Below are positions 27,111 to 35,256 of a stretch of DNA of 64,000 bases, piece after piece (position 1 is the stretch's first letter; each line of letters starts with the position of its first letter). The DNA lies in NCBI RefSeq assembly GCF_900162615.1, contig NZ_FUFN01000010.1, positions 874,149 to 938,148 of the forward strand, read 5' to 3'. This DNA is from Virgibacillus proomii. Lineage in GTDB: Bacteria; Bacillota; Bacilli; Bacillales; Amphibacillaceae. Both the position numbers and the translations under genes were made by a program. The notes beneath the pieces were generated by a model. The model did not search any database. It was not told the DNA's origin and saw only the letters and a program-made list of their open reading frames with translations.

Positions 27111-28022
27111 ATGGAAGCATTTCAGCAAACCGTAAATCGACTAATGAAGAATAATATCCAGATTGAAAAAACTGAAAAAATACTCGTTCTAACGGATCGA
27201 ACGACAGAAAAATTAGCCAAAAAATTTAATGAAGCATTAAAAAAAGATGGGTGGACATCTACTTTCTATATGATGGAGGATCGTTCAAAATCAGGGGAAG
27301 AGCCACCAAAAGAAGCTGCTGAGCTTATGCTGCGATACAGGCTTGTATTTTGCCTTACAAAGCATTCTTTAACGCATACGGTAGCAAGAAAAGAAGCGAA
27401 TGCTAAAGGAGTTAGTGTTATTACAATGCCTGGTATTACAGAGGATATGTTCTTGCAAGGTGCGATGAGTGCCGATTACAGTCGGGTAGAAGAAGAAACC
27501 ATAGCGATGGCGGAAAAATTGACAGCTGCCAAATCTGTAACGATTTTGACGGGAGAGGCAAATAAGTTAGTAATTCCGATTAAAGGAAGGCGAGGGATAG
27601 CTAGTACTGGGGTATTTAGAGAAACAAGTGCATCGGGAAACCTTCCATCTGGTGAAGCCTATATTGCTCCAATGGAAGGAATGGCAGAGGGTTCAATTGA
27701 AATCAATGGTTCAATAGCTGGAATAGGCTTATTAAATGAAGCAATCACACTCACGATTGAACAAGGAAAACTTATACATGCCACAGGAGAAAAAGGAAAG
27801 AAATTACTCGCATTACTCGGTGAGGAACAAGGAAGAATGCTTGCAGAACTCGGGATTGGTACGAATTATAAAGCGAGATTGACTGGAAATATTTTAGAAG
27901 ACGAAAAGGCATATCATACCGTACATGTTGCGTTTGGTTCTAATCATACATTTGGTGGTACGATTCATGCAGATGTGCATATCGACTGTGTTACAAAAGA
28001 TCCAAAATTAGAGTGGGAGTAG
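27111..28022 (+). CDS. Aminopeptidase M29-like protein
   Basis: 303-residue cytoplasmic protein. The C-terminal half carries the M29 thermophilic-aminopeptidase/NicX-type metal-site pattern: GNLPSGEAYIAP (about 181-192, metal-binding Glu), NEA near 206 and AFGSNHTFGGTIHADVHID (about 272-290, His and Asp ligands). At about 300 residues it is shorter than true M29 peptidases (about 370-410), as in uncharacterised relatives. Peptide-bond or ring cleavage of a small amide is plausible. The ATG follows GAAGGAGG. It ends operon 2; no obvious terminator follows. Confidence 0.75.
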   Translation: MEAFQQTVNRLMKNNIQIEKTEKILVLTDRTTEKLAKKFNEALKKDGWTSTFYMMEDRSKSGEEPPKEAAELMLRYRLVFCLTKHSLTHTVARKEANAKGVSVITMPGITEDMFLQGAMSADYSRVEEETIAMAEKLTAAKSVTILTGEANKLVIPIKGRRGIASTGVFRETSASGNLPSGEAYIAPMEGMAEGSIEINGSIAGIGLLNEAITLTIEQGKLIHATGEKGKKLLALLGEEQGRMLAELGIGTNYKARLTGNILEDEKAYHTVHVAFGSNHTFGGTIHADVHIDCVTKDPKLEWE

Positions 28023-28466
28023 TTAATCTTAAGTATTCAAATGGATACATCTAAGGACAGGTTCGTATTTTCTTCCCATATGTCACTGACAGCAAGACGT
28101 CCCTTCTTATGCTACGAGGTGAAACCTAGGAGAATAAGGTGGAGGACTCAACTACCAATAAATGCCCGATTGGTCTAAGGGCTTTAGGTCATCCCCTTGC
28201 GGTACTAACCTTCCGTGTAAAAAGCGTTCCACGGAATAAAGTTTCACTTTATCCCGCATGTAAGGTGCCGTAAGTCTCCCCTTTTTAAGATGGTAGAGAA
28301 AACGGAGAAGTCGAAGTGTGAGAAAACGGCACCTAAATGCTCGATTCGTTCAACTAACCTTCCGTGTAAAAAGCGTTCCACGGAATAAAGTTTCACTTAT
28401 CTCGTCAGAAGGTTTCCAGTTTATATATTGCTATCGGATCATCTCCAACATATTAATAAAGCGCTT
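28023..28466 (+). repeat. Intergenic region with duplicated type-A structured repeat
   Basis: GGTACTAAC is followed by hairpin TTCCGTG (28211-28217) with CACGGAA (28230-28236), then GTTTCACTTTATCCCGCATGTA, then hairpin AGGTGCCGT (28263-28271) with ACGGCACCT (28326-28334), then CGATTCGTTCAACTAAC and a second identical TTCCGTG/CACGGAA hairpin (28360-28385). The gap contains no gene. It separates two converging operons. Confidence 0.75.
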
Positions 28467-29333
28467 TCAAAAAGAGTGAGCACCAATACATGTAACAAGG
28501 GTTGATGAAAGTTCTATAGCATGTTTTATGGATTGATTTATATCTTGCTTTTTTTGGTAAGCTGCTAAAAATCCAGCTACAAAAGAATCTCCCGCACCTG
28601 TAGTGTCGATAGCTTCGACTTTTAGAGCAGGTATATGTTTAATTGATTTTCCATCCCAGTATATACATCCTAGATCACCCAATGTTAAAATCGGGTATTT
28701 AACAATCGATTTTAGCTTTTTAATGATTGCAAATGGTTCAGATTGAGAGGTTAATAGAGCACCTTCCTCATAATTTGGAAAGAAAAAAGTAATTCCTCTT
28801 ATGAAAGATAGAAATTCTTTCTTGTGCTCTTTTAGAAAAAAAATAGAGCTAGGATCTAAAGCTATCATTTTTTTCATCATTTGTGCCTGATGTTTTGCTT
28901 TAAATGCAGCGGTTCTCGTATTTTCGTCAAAAAAGCTGTATCCAGATAAATAAATGAGTTCAGCTTCTAAATCATTAGGGATATCTTTATGATTTAAAGT
29001 TAAATTGGCTCCTCTATCTGAAACCATTGACCTTTCACCATTATTTTCGTTGATCATAACAATTATAGATCCGGTTTTATCTTGATCTACTTTAGAGATC
29101 TTGGGTTGAACTCCACTTTTTATACTTTTTTGGATTAAAAATTCCCCAAACGGGTCGTTTCCAACTTTACCAATCAACATGCATTCTATTCCTTCTCTGC
29201 TGATATAAGCTGCAACATTATTGGCTTGTCCACCAGGTTTAAAATGAATCATCCCTTTTGTGTCAGTTGCATAATTCGTATTTTCTTTCTTCACTATAAT
29301 ATCCACTACTAAATCACCAATTACAGTTATCAT
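28467..29333 (-). CDS. psuK: PfkB-family kinase, probable pseudouridine kinase
   Basis: 288-residue ribokinase-family enzyme. The substrate-binding GGQANNVAAY (34-43) and the catalytic DTTGAGDSFVAGF (243-255, base Asp249) are intact. It overlaps by 4 nt the 3' end of a pseudouridine-5'-phosphate glycosidase gene (ATGA), the standard psuG-psuK pairing, so phosphorylation of pseudouridine is the expected reaction. The C-terminus is short: PfkB proteins of this type normally run some 15-25 residues further after the last helix, so it may be slightly truncated. Because psuG is broken, this kinase may now be without a pathway. Translation would depend on read-through from the damaged gene. Confidence 0.75.
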   Translation of the reverse strand: MITVIGDLVVDIIVKKENTNYATDTKGMIHFKPGGQANNVAAYISREGIECMLIGKVGNDPFGEFLIQKSIKSGVQPKISKVDQDKTGSIIVMINENNGERSMVSDRGANLTLNHKDIPNDLEAELIYLSGYSFFDENTRTAAFKAKHQAQMMKKMIALDPSSIFFLKEHKKEFLSFIRGITFFFPNYEEGALLTSQSEPFAIIKKLKSIVKYPILTLGDLGCIYWDGKSIKHIPALKVEAIDTTGAGDSFVAGFLAAYQKKQDINQSIKHAIELSSTLVTCIGAHSF

Positions 29334-30229
29334 TTTGCATACTCCTTTGCGATAGCAGCTGCAATTTTGGCATTATTTAACATTGAGGAAAAATTGGCAG
29401 CGATACTTTTTCCATTTGTCAATTTACGAATTCTATCTAAAAGGAAGGGAGTTAGCTTTTTTCCTGTTACGTTTTTTTCTTTTGCTTCATTCCATGCATC
29501 TTGGATAATTTTGCTTATTAAGGCTGGATTAAGTTCATCTTTCTTTGGAATGGGAACAACCAGGGAAGTAGCGTAGTTCAAGTTCATGTTATCTTGTGTT
29601 TTCAGAAGTTTAACAAGAGATGCTTGATCTATTTTTTCTACTGTTAACCCGCTATCTTGTGTGTAGAAGTTAGGATACTTATCCGTTTCATAACCATAGA
29701 TCGGTACACCTAGTGTCTCAAGATATTCAATGGTTTTTGACACATCTAAAATAGACTTTACGCCAGCACTAACTACACATACTTTACACTTTGCCAACGT
29801 TGGCAAATCGGCCGAAATATCAAACGTTTTATTTACACCGTAATGAACTCCCCCCAATCCTCCTGTAGCAAAAAAACGAATCCCTGAAAGTTCAGCTACA
29901 TACATAGTTGCTGCAACTGTAGTCGCACCTATCTTTTTACTTGATAGTATCCTAGGAATATCATGAATACTTGTTTTAAAAGCAGTTGTTGATTGACCGA
30001 GTAAATTCTATTTCGGTATCGTTAAGACCTACACAGATATTACCTTTAATTAAAGCGATGGTTGCAGGCACAACTCCTTGTTGACGTATAATTGATTCTA
30101 CTTTTTGTGCAAGTTCAACATTTTGCGGGTAGGGAAAACCGTGAGAAATAATCGTTGATTCCAGTGCAACTATTGGCTTTCCAGATTTTATTCGGATTTC
30201 ACTTCACTACTGTATTTCATATAGTTCAT
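29330..30229 (-). pseudogene. psuG: Pseudouridine-5'-phosphate glycosidase, twice frameshifted
   Basis: PsuG splits pseudouridine monophosphate into uracil and ribose-5-phosphate. The whole family sequence is recognisable but in three frame segments. From the ATG at 30229 (ribosome site AGGA): MNYMKYSSEVKSE, then a shift near 30200 into KSGKPIVALESTIISHG (with the catalytic Glu), running to IEFT near 30000, then a second shift near 29990-30000 into TSIHDIPRILSSKKIGATT, which continues in frame to 29330. The catalytic Lys (SAGVKSILD) and the metal Asp (TFDISADL) are retained. The intact part is only about 190 residues against the usual about 305. Sequencing error is the main alternative. Confidence 0.85.
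29790..29807. promoter_or_regulatory. LacI-type operator inside psuG
   Basis: TTTGCCAACGTTGGCAAA is a perfect 18-bp palindrome with a central CG. It matches 16 of 18 bases of the site in front of the LacI gene at 31331-31348. It lies inside coding sequence for LPTLAK, so it could act as a downstream operator or roadblock. Confidence 0.55.
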
Positions 30230-30306
30230 TTTAAGTTCCTCTAATTAGTAATAATTTTGATGGAAATAAAGTCAACTATACTATGAGGTTACCAATTTAA
30301 CTAAAA

Positions 30307-31316
30307 CTAATAAGAAGCCCTTTTTACAAGTGTTGGTTTTAGTTCAGGATGATGTATGCTGTTCTTATTAGAATTCATTTGTCGAATTAGTAGATCTACA
30401 GCTGCTCGTGCAATTTCATACTTTGGTTGGGATATAGTAGATAAAATTGGATAAAAATATTTATTCATTTTAATGTTATCGATACCCAAGACGCCGATAT
30501 CTTTTCCAATTGTTAAGCCGAACTCCTTAATCGCTTGGTAGACCGCAAGTGCTCTTTCATCTCCGGATATGAAAATGGCATCAATAAGCTTAGTACGTAA
30601 AATATCTGTAGTGGTTTTATATGCACTTTCTAAACTATACACATGATGATAAACAGTTTCTTTTAAGCCATGTTCTTTGCAAAAATTTCTATACCCTGTC
30701 GCGCGCTTCATATTAATAATTGATTTTGTATTTCCTAGTAAAAGCGCGATGGATCTGTATCCTTCTGTATACAATGCTTGGGTTCCTGAGTATCCCACTT
30801 GTACATTGTCTATACCAACATATGGAACTTCAAAATCATGCTCACTATCCCCAATCAATAGAAAAGGTATCTTATTCGTTTTTAAATACATTATCCTCTG
30901 GTCGTCTTTTACAGGATCAAAGATAATTGCGCCATCACATAGATTATGCTTTTACGAGGTGAAAGCCATCATTTTCATTACTATGAAAGCTATCTGGAGA
31001 AGAAGGGGATAAAACTAATCGATATTCACTTTGTTTTGTTATACGGTGTATTTCATGAAATACTTCATTATGGTAGGCTCCCCAATAGTCACCAGAACGT
31101 TGATCAACAAAGATAACAATTTGATTGGTTTTTCTTTCCTTCAGTCCCTTGGCTAAAAAATTAGTCTTAGAATCTAGTTCTTCAATAATATTTTTGACCC
31201 TTTTTCGTGTGGATTCTTTTACATTAGGATGTTCATTTAATACCCTAGATACTGTCCGAACAGAGGTATTACTTAATCTAGCAAACATCTTTGATAGTAG
31301 GTTTCTTCATTTCCAT
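30307..31316 (-). pseudogene. LacI-family regulator of the psu locus, twice frameshifted
   Basis: A full LacI-type repressor is encoded in three frame segments. The start (ATG 31316 or 31310, after AAAGGA) reads KKPTIKDV, then an extra T near 31287 breaks the frame before ARLSNTSVRTVSRVLNEHP, the recognition helix-turn-helix. A second shift near 30945 separates FHSNENDGFHLVKA from CDGAIIFDPVKDDQR and the remaining core, which continues to 30307 with GIDNVQVGY, SGDERALAVY and GIDNIKMN. The gene is upstream of psuG on the same strand and probably repressed it. Both genes being broken suggests the locus is no longer under selection. Confidence 0.8.
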
Positions 31317-31328
31317 CAATCCTTTCCA

Positions 31329-31350
31329 CTTTTGCCATCGTTAGCAAAAG
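31329..31350. promoter_or_regulatory. LacI-type operator upstream of the psu-locus regulator
   Basis: CTTTTGCCATCGTTAGCAAAAG is a 22-bp imperfect dyad with outer arms CTTTTGC/GCAAAAG. Its core shares 16 of 18 bases with the palindrome inside psuG. It lies just before the ribosome site, a typical autoregulatory position. Confidence 0.6.
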
Positions 31351-31370
31351 TCAAATATAATAATGAATCA

Positions 31371-31391
31371 ATTATAATGTTAACGCTTTCT
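31371..31391 (-). promoter_or_regulatory. cre-like site at the promoter of the psu-locus regulator
   Basis: Read on the minus strand, AGAAAGCGTTAACA (31391-31378) matches the cre consensus at 13 of 14 positions and abuts a TATAAT -10 (31376-31371). CcpA-mediated glucose repression of the locus is inferred. Confidence 0.6.
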
Positions 31392-31629
31392 ATTTGTTTT
31401 TTACACCTGAAATTCCAGAATGGAGAGTAAGCTTGGCTGCTTTTATGGACACCTCAAAAGTTATATTCAGCCGCCCATTCATGCTGTTCTATTTATGGTT
31501 TCTGTATTTATAAAAATACTATCCTTAGTTGAAAAGGAAATAATAAGTACATGTGCAAAGCCAAGCCTTCTAACATATTATAAGTATAATGTATTCGTAC
31601 GGTTGAAGAATGAATAACGGATAGTCAAA

Positions 31630-32103
31630 ATGAATCGAACGAGAATAGATTATTACATGAGGAGTGGATTGAGGGTTGGTGATAGGAAAATGAAAAGCCA
31701 TAATAAGAACAAGAAAATTACAAGTGATGAAAAAAAAGAAAAAGATGACTTGAAAAAAAATATTGAGAAGCAGATAGAGGCAGCCGTCTGGTTACAAACT
31801 TTTGGTCTGATTGCGGAGACAATTCTCACCTCCAAATTGTTAGCACTAGATGAGGAAGACGTGGATGGAGAACAAGATGTCTTTACTGGAATTCTAGTTC
31901 AAACGATTGGACAATTAGTCCAAAGTATAGGAGTTTCTCAGCAAATATCAGCTACAGATAAAGAACTATTTATAAATGGTCAAAAAATAGAAGTAACAGG
32001 TGATTTTATTCAGTTAATCGGAGTTGCGATGAAAGCATTCGGAGGGGAAAGAGAGTTACTTGAAGAATTGCAAAAAATATCTGAATTAGAATTTATCCCT
32101 TAA
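31630..32103 (+). CDS. Helical hypothetical protein (DUF6944-like)
   Basis: Up to 157 residues. The first about 20-40 residues are lysine-rich and poorly defined, and the start is uncertain (ATG 31630, TTG 31669 or ATG 31690). The body shows two imperfectly repeated segments, AAVWLQTFGLIAETILTSK and VFTGILVQTIGQLVQSIGVS, then GDFIQLIGVAMKAFGG: an amphipathic repeat with Q.IG spacing that recalls a small Bacillus family of repetitive proteins. No signal peptide or catalytic motif is visible. A terminator follows at 32242. Function unknown. Confidence 0.6.
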   Translation: MNRTRIDYYMRSGLRVGDRKMKSHNKNKKITSDEKKEKDDLKKNIEKQIEAAVWLQTFGLIAETILTSKLLALDEEDVDGEQDVFTGILVQTIGQLVQSIGVSQQISATDKELFINGQKIEVTGDFIQLIGVAMKAFGGERELLEELQKISELEFIP

Positions 32104-32241
32104 CGTGGTGTGTTAGTATTCAGAGATGAAGAGCAGTAAAGGTAATTCTTAATATGATAATGGAAAAAATATTAGGGTTGATAATGATTAATCGATTAAA
32201 TTTGATAAATAAATGTATAAAATAATTTTAGATTTATGGAG

Positions 32242-32269
32242 ATGGAAAGTAATTTCTTTCCATTTTTTT
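32242..32269 (+). terminator. Terminator after the helical hypothetical gene
   Basis: ATGGAAAG (32242-32249) pairs with CTTTCCAT (32256-32263) and is followed by six T. Confidence 0.78.
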
Positions 32270-32524
32270 ATTGTCTATGAAATTAAATCTGTTTCTACAT
32301 GGTGGATAACTTTTTTGAAAAGTAGTATTGTCGTCTAGTCAAGGATATTAAAGAAGTTATCGAGTCTAAGGAGGTTGAAGAAGTAATCAATAAAGAATTT
32401 AAATAATTTTTCGGGAAGCCTGAATGGATGGAAAAACATTACAAAAGAAGTTTGCGGCAATGATAGAAGTTGATGAAAAGTAGTAACTTCAATCATATAC
32501 AATGCTGTACTTAGTGGGAAGAAA
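32270..32524 (+). other. Gene-free stretch with a coding-like scrap
   Basis: After a repeated word GTCGTCTAG (32331, also at 18.07 and 34.80 kb) a frame reads VKDIKEVIESKEVEEVINKEF and stops at 32405, and a further 19-codon frame follows. Neither has a proper start with a ribosome site. It looks like the tail of a deleted helical-protein gene. Confidence 0.35.
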
Positions 32525-32560
32525 GCTGTAGAGAAGGGAGTAGTTTCGCTTCTCTACAGC
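32525..32560 (-). terminator. Terminator of the IICB-chbG-malA strand
   Basis: A 12-bp perfect stem, GCTGTAGAGAAG (32525-32536) with CTTCTCTACAGC (32549-32560), lies just after the PTS gene on the minus strand, followed there by TTTCTTC. Confidence 0.78.
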
Positions 32561-32566
32561 AGCCAT

Positions 32567-33973
32567 TTATTCTGCTTCTATATGCTTTTTAAATTCGTTT
32601 AGAACCGTCCCAGCTTCTGGTCCGATAATAATTTGCACATGTTCATTATCTATTTTTACAACGCCATGTGCACCCGTCTGTTTTATTTTAACTCCATCAA
32701 CTAGTGAGGCATTTTTAACTACTAATCTTAAACGTGTCATACAATTTTCGTAGTCTACTACATTTTGTTTACCGCCAACATATTCAAGTATCTTTTTTGA
32801 CATATAATCAAATTTATTGTGAGAGAGCTCCAATTCTTGCTCACTCTTTTTAGTTTCGATACCAAATTCCAGATTATCTTCTCTACCGACTACTTTTATA
32901 TTCTTCTTTATAATAATCGTATAAAATGTAAAATAATAGAGTAGTCCAAATGCTAATCCAATAGGAATGATCATTAAACCGCTGTCAGAAAGACTTAAAT
33001 TCAGACTATAATCAATGACACTTCCTCCCCAAGAAAATCCATGTCTAATACCGAATAAATATAAAGTAGCTCCTGCTAACCCTGTATATAAGGAATGAAT
33101 AAAGTATAGTAATGGCGAAGTAAATATAAAGGTAAATTCAATCGGTTCAGTTATTCCCGCGATAATTGAGGTTAAACCTCCAGAATTCATTAACGCTTTT
33201 GTTTCCGCTTTCTTTTTCTTGTGAGCAGCTCGAGTTATAGCTAAAGCAACTCCTGGAACTCCAAAAATCATGACGATAAAAAAGCCGCCAAGGAAGTATC
33301 CAGCAGTTGGGTCCCCATTCAAAAATCTAGTAATTTCTCCAGTTACAATTTCTCCGGATGGAGTTTCATAGCTTCCTAAACCAAAATAGATATACGTATT
33401 TAAGACATGATGTAGTCCAAAAGGAAGTAGAAAGCGATTTAAAAATCCAAAAATAAATATTCCTACTGCTCCCAGACCAACTAGAGCTTGAGCAAATGAA
33501 TCAATACTTTGTTGAGCATAAGGCCATATGAAAGAGAAAAGTCCAGCCACAGGTATCATTGTTAAAATAATCATTGTAATGGGGAACTTTTCACCACCAA
33601 AAAACGAAAACATACTTGGTAACTTAGTATCTTTAAATCGATTATAAATACCAGCTGCAATTAAACCAGCCATAACACCTCCAAAAACACTCATATCCAA
33701 GTCAGGATTCATAAGGTTTAAACCTTCATTTAAGACGGTTATTGCCAGAAACCCTGTAAGAGCAGGGACTCCACGATCCTTTGTTTTAGCTAGTCCCATT
33801 GCGATACCAATGGCGATGAGCATATCCATATTAGCAAAAATAACTCCAGCTGCTTGAAACAACTGCCAATCTAATAAATCTTCTGCACTTATTCTAAATA
33901 GAATACCAGCTATTGGCATCGCAACGATCGGAATAAGCATGGATTTACCAAGTTTTTGCATAAACTTTCTCAT
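32567..33973 (-). CDS. PTS transporter IICB, glucose/maltose/GlcNAc superfamily
   Basis: 468-residue membrane component. The N-terminal IIC domain (about 1-370) starts with the amphipathic KLGKSMLIPIVAMPIAGIL and contains FGLHHVLNTY (about 193-202) and the substrate loop GITEPIEFTFIF (about 272-283). The C-terminal IIB domain (about 390-468) has the phosphocysteine in ENCMTRLRL (about Cys416). No IIA domain is present. It lies 3 nt after chbG in one unit with a GH4 6-phospho-alpha-glucosidase, so an alpha-linked disaccharide such as maltose is the likely cargo. An N-acetylated sugar is possible because of the deacetylase between them. Confidence 0.85.
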   Translation of the reverse strand: MRKFMQKLGKSMLIPIVAMPIAGILFRISAEDLLDWQLFQAAGVIFANMDMLIAIGIAMGLAKTKDRGVPALTGFLAITVLNEGLNLMNPDLDMSVFGGVMAGLIAAGIYNRFKDTKLPSMFSFFGGEKFPITMIILTMIPVAGLFSFIWPYAQQSIDSFAQALVGLGAVGIFIFGFLNRFLLPFGLHHVLNTYIYFGLGSYETPSGEIVTGEITRFLNGDPTAGYFLGGFFIVMIFGVPGVALAITRAAHKKKKAETKALMNSGGLTSIIAGITEPIEFTFIFTSPLLYFIHSLYTGLAGATLYLFGIRHGFSWGGSVIDYSLNLSLSDSGLMIIPIGLAFGLLYYFTFYTIIIKKNIKVVGREDNLEFGIETKKSEQELELSHNKFDYMSKKILEYVGGKQNVVDYENCMTRLRLVVKNASLVDGVKIKQTGAHGVVKIDNEHVQIIIGPEAGTVLNEFKKHIEAE

Positions 33974-33976
33974 CTT

Positions 33977-34720
33977 TTAGGCCTCCTCTTTTTGTAACTC
34001 ACGATACGTAATTAATTGAAAATGTCTTTGCAGCTTCCTCTTTATATCGGGATGTAGAAGCATTGCTAATTCTTCTATTCGAGGTGTCGCATAGGAAGAG
34101 CCTATCATTAACGATTTATCAAGATAAGCAGGATGACACATGACTTCTATTGTTTGTGCTTTTTTATACTCGTGTAAAACTGTTTTTATGCCTTCTAATA
34201 GTATTTCGGGATTGTATTCAAAATAATCTGTAGTAGTAATCGACCCAAATTCAGGCTTTATTTTAAAGTTGTGGCGTACCGGTAATTTATATTCCTTGGC
34301 GAGTTCTAGGAATACAGGCAGTATTGGTTCTAAATTGTTAATATGATGGTGACTGTCTAGATGGGTAGGTATTAAGCCTGTATTTAAAAATGATTCAATT
34401 TGCGCTTTCCATTCCGCATATAACTCATTTGCATCAATATGAAATAGTTTTTGGTAGTGGTAAAGCTTTTTAAAATTACCGTCAGAATCTACTAAGGTGC
34501 GGTGATTCTTTAAAATAGGTTTTCCGCATGTAAGTGTCAAATGGATGCCAATTCCTAATGATTTATGTTTTTCCCCTAGTTCATAGGCATGTTCTGCACC
34601 TGGCATATTTGTCATTAAAGTCGTGGACGTTAACACTCCTTCTGTATGGGCATCGACTATTCCATAGTTAACTGAGCGCGAGTATCCAAAATCATCAGCG
34701 TTAATAATTAGCTTTTTCAC
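33977..34720 (-). CDS. chbG: ChbG/YdjC-type carbohydrate deacetylase
   Basis: 247-residue metal-dependent deacetylase of the YdjC/ChbG family (PF04794). The metal and catalytic residues are visible: INADDFG (5-11, Asp9 and Asp10), GIHLTLT (57-63, His59), HLDSHHHIN (119-127) and EVMCHPAY (191-198). Known members remove an acetyl group from chitobiose-6-phosphate or related N-acetyl sugars. It lies 3 nt before a PTS IICB gene. The nearby hydrolase is an alpha-glucosidase-type GH4 and not the chitobiase type, so the acetylated substrate here is unclear. The ATG follows AAGGGA. Confidence 0.88.
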   Translation of the reverse strand: MKKLIINADDFGYSRSVNYGIVDAHTEGVLTSTTLMTNMPGAEHAYELGEKHKSLGIGIHLTLTCGKPILKNHRTLVDSDGNFKKLYHYQKLFHIDANELYAEWKAQIESFLNTGLIPTHLDSHHHINNLEPILPVFLELAKEYKLPVRHNFKIKPEFGSITTTDYFEYNPEILLEGIKTVLHEYKKAQTIEVMCHPAYLDKSLMIGSSYATPRIEELAMLLHPDIKRKLQRHFQLITYRELQKEEA

Positions 34721-35256
34721 TTTTATCCCTTCCCTTATGATGGAAATTTTCCTCTGAAAAATTATAGTTTATCTATTCTTTCTTTTTTAAAAATAATATT
34801 GTCGTCTAGCTTATGCACTTGAACTTTCGATTTTTCTACGGATAAGTGAATATCACCTCCTCTTTATGTCGCTATTTTTTTTATCCCAATGTAAAGGTCC
34901 GTATTTTTCTTAAGTTAAAAAATGTTCTTATGATTTTTTGTACTGATAAGAAAAACGGCTCCTAAACCCCCGATTCATTTAGACGACAGGACAAGGAAAG
35001 CTTCTTGATTAGACATCGCACGCAGAAAAAGCGTTCTTCTTTTTCCAGGACAGAGTTGTTACGACAGCAATACATCGCACGCAGAAAAGTGCTTCCTTTT
35101 CCAGGACAGAGTTGCTTCGGCAGTGACGCATCGCATTAGAAAAAGTGTTCTTCTTTTTCAAGACCAGCTATAAAAAGTCAAGGTAAAAATGGAGTGAGAA
35201 AAGCCCTCCTTGAATGAAGTTTCGATTTATACGTTGCTAGCTAAGCAAGCCCTTCC
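34721..35256 (-). repeat. Intergenic region with type-A fragment and tandem type-B repeats
   Basis: At about 34888-34985 there is a type-A fragment (AGGTCCGT..ACGGCTCCT, then CCCCGATTCATTT). It is followed by three imperfect tandem units starting CATCGC at 35014, 35073 and 35129 (periods 59 and 56), each with an AGAAAAAG/CTTTTTC hairpin and CAGGACAGAGTTG. The same units recur near 60.68-60.80 kb. GTCGTCTAGCTTA at 34801 is another shared word. No gene. Confidence 0.65.

Noticed and set aside
28450..28470. cre-like TTGAAAGCGCTTTA at the end of psuK
   Set aside because: It lies at the 3' end of the gene, where CcpA control of the promoter is unlikely; probably chance.
31420..31617. 65-codon plus-strand frame between the LacI pseudogene and the helical hypothetical gene
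   Set aside because: No ribosome site, odd composition, and it overlaps the upstream promoter region of the minus-strand regulator.
35005..35170. CRISPR-like array of tandem CATCGC units
   Set aside because: The whole unit is repeated with drift, and there are no unique spacers or cas genes.
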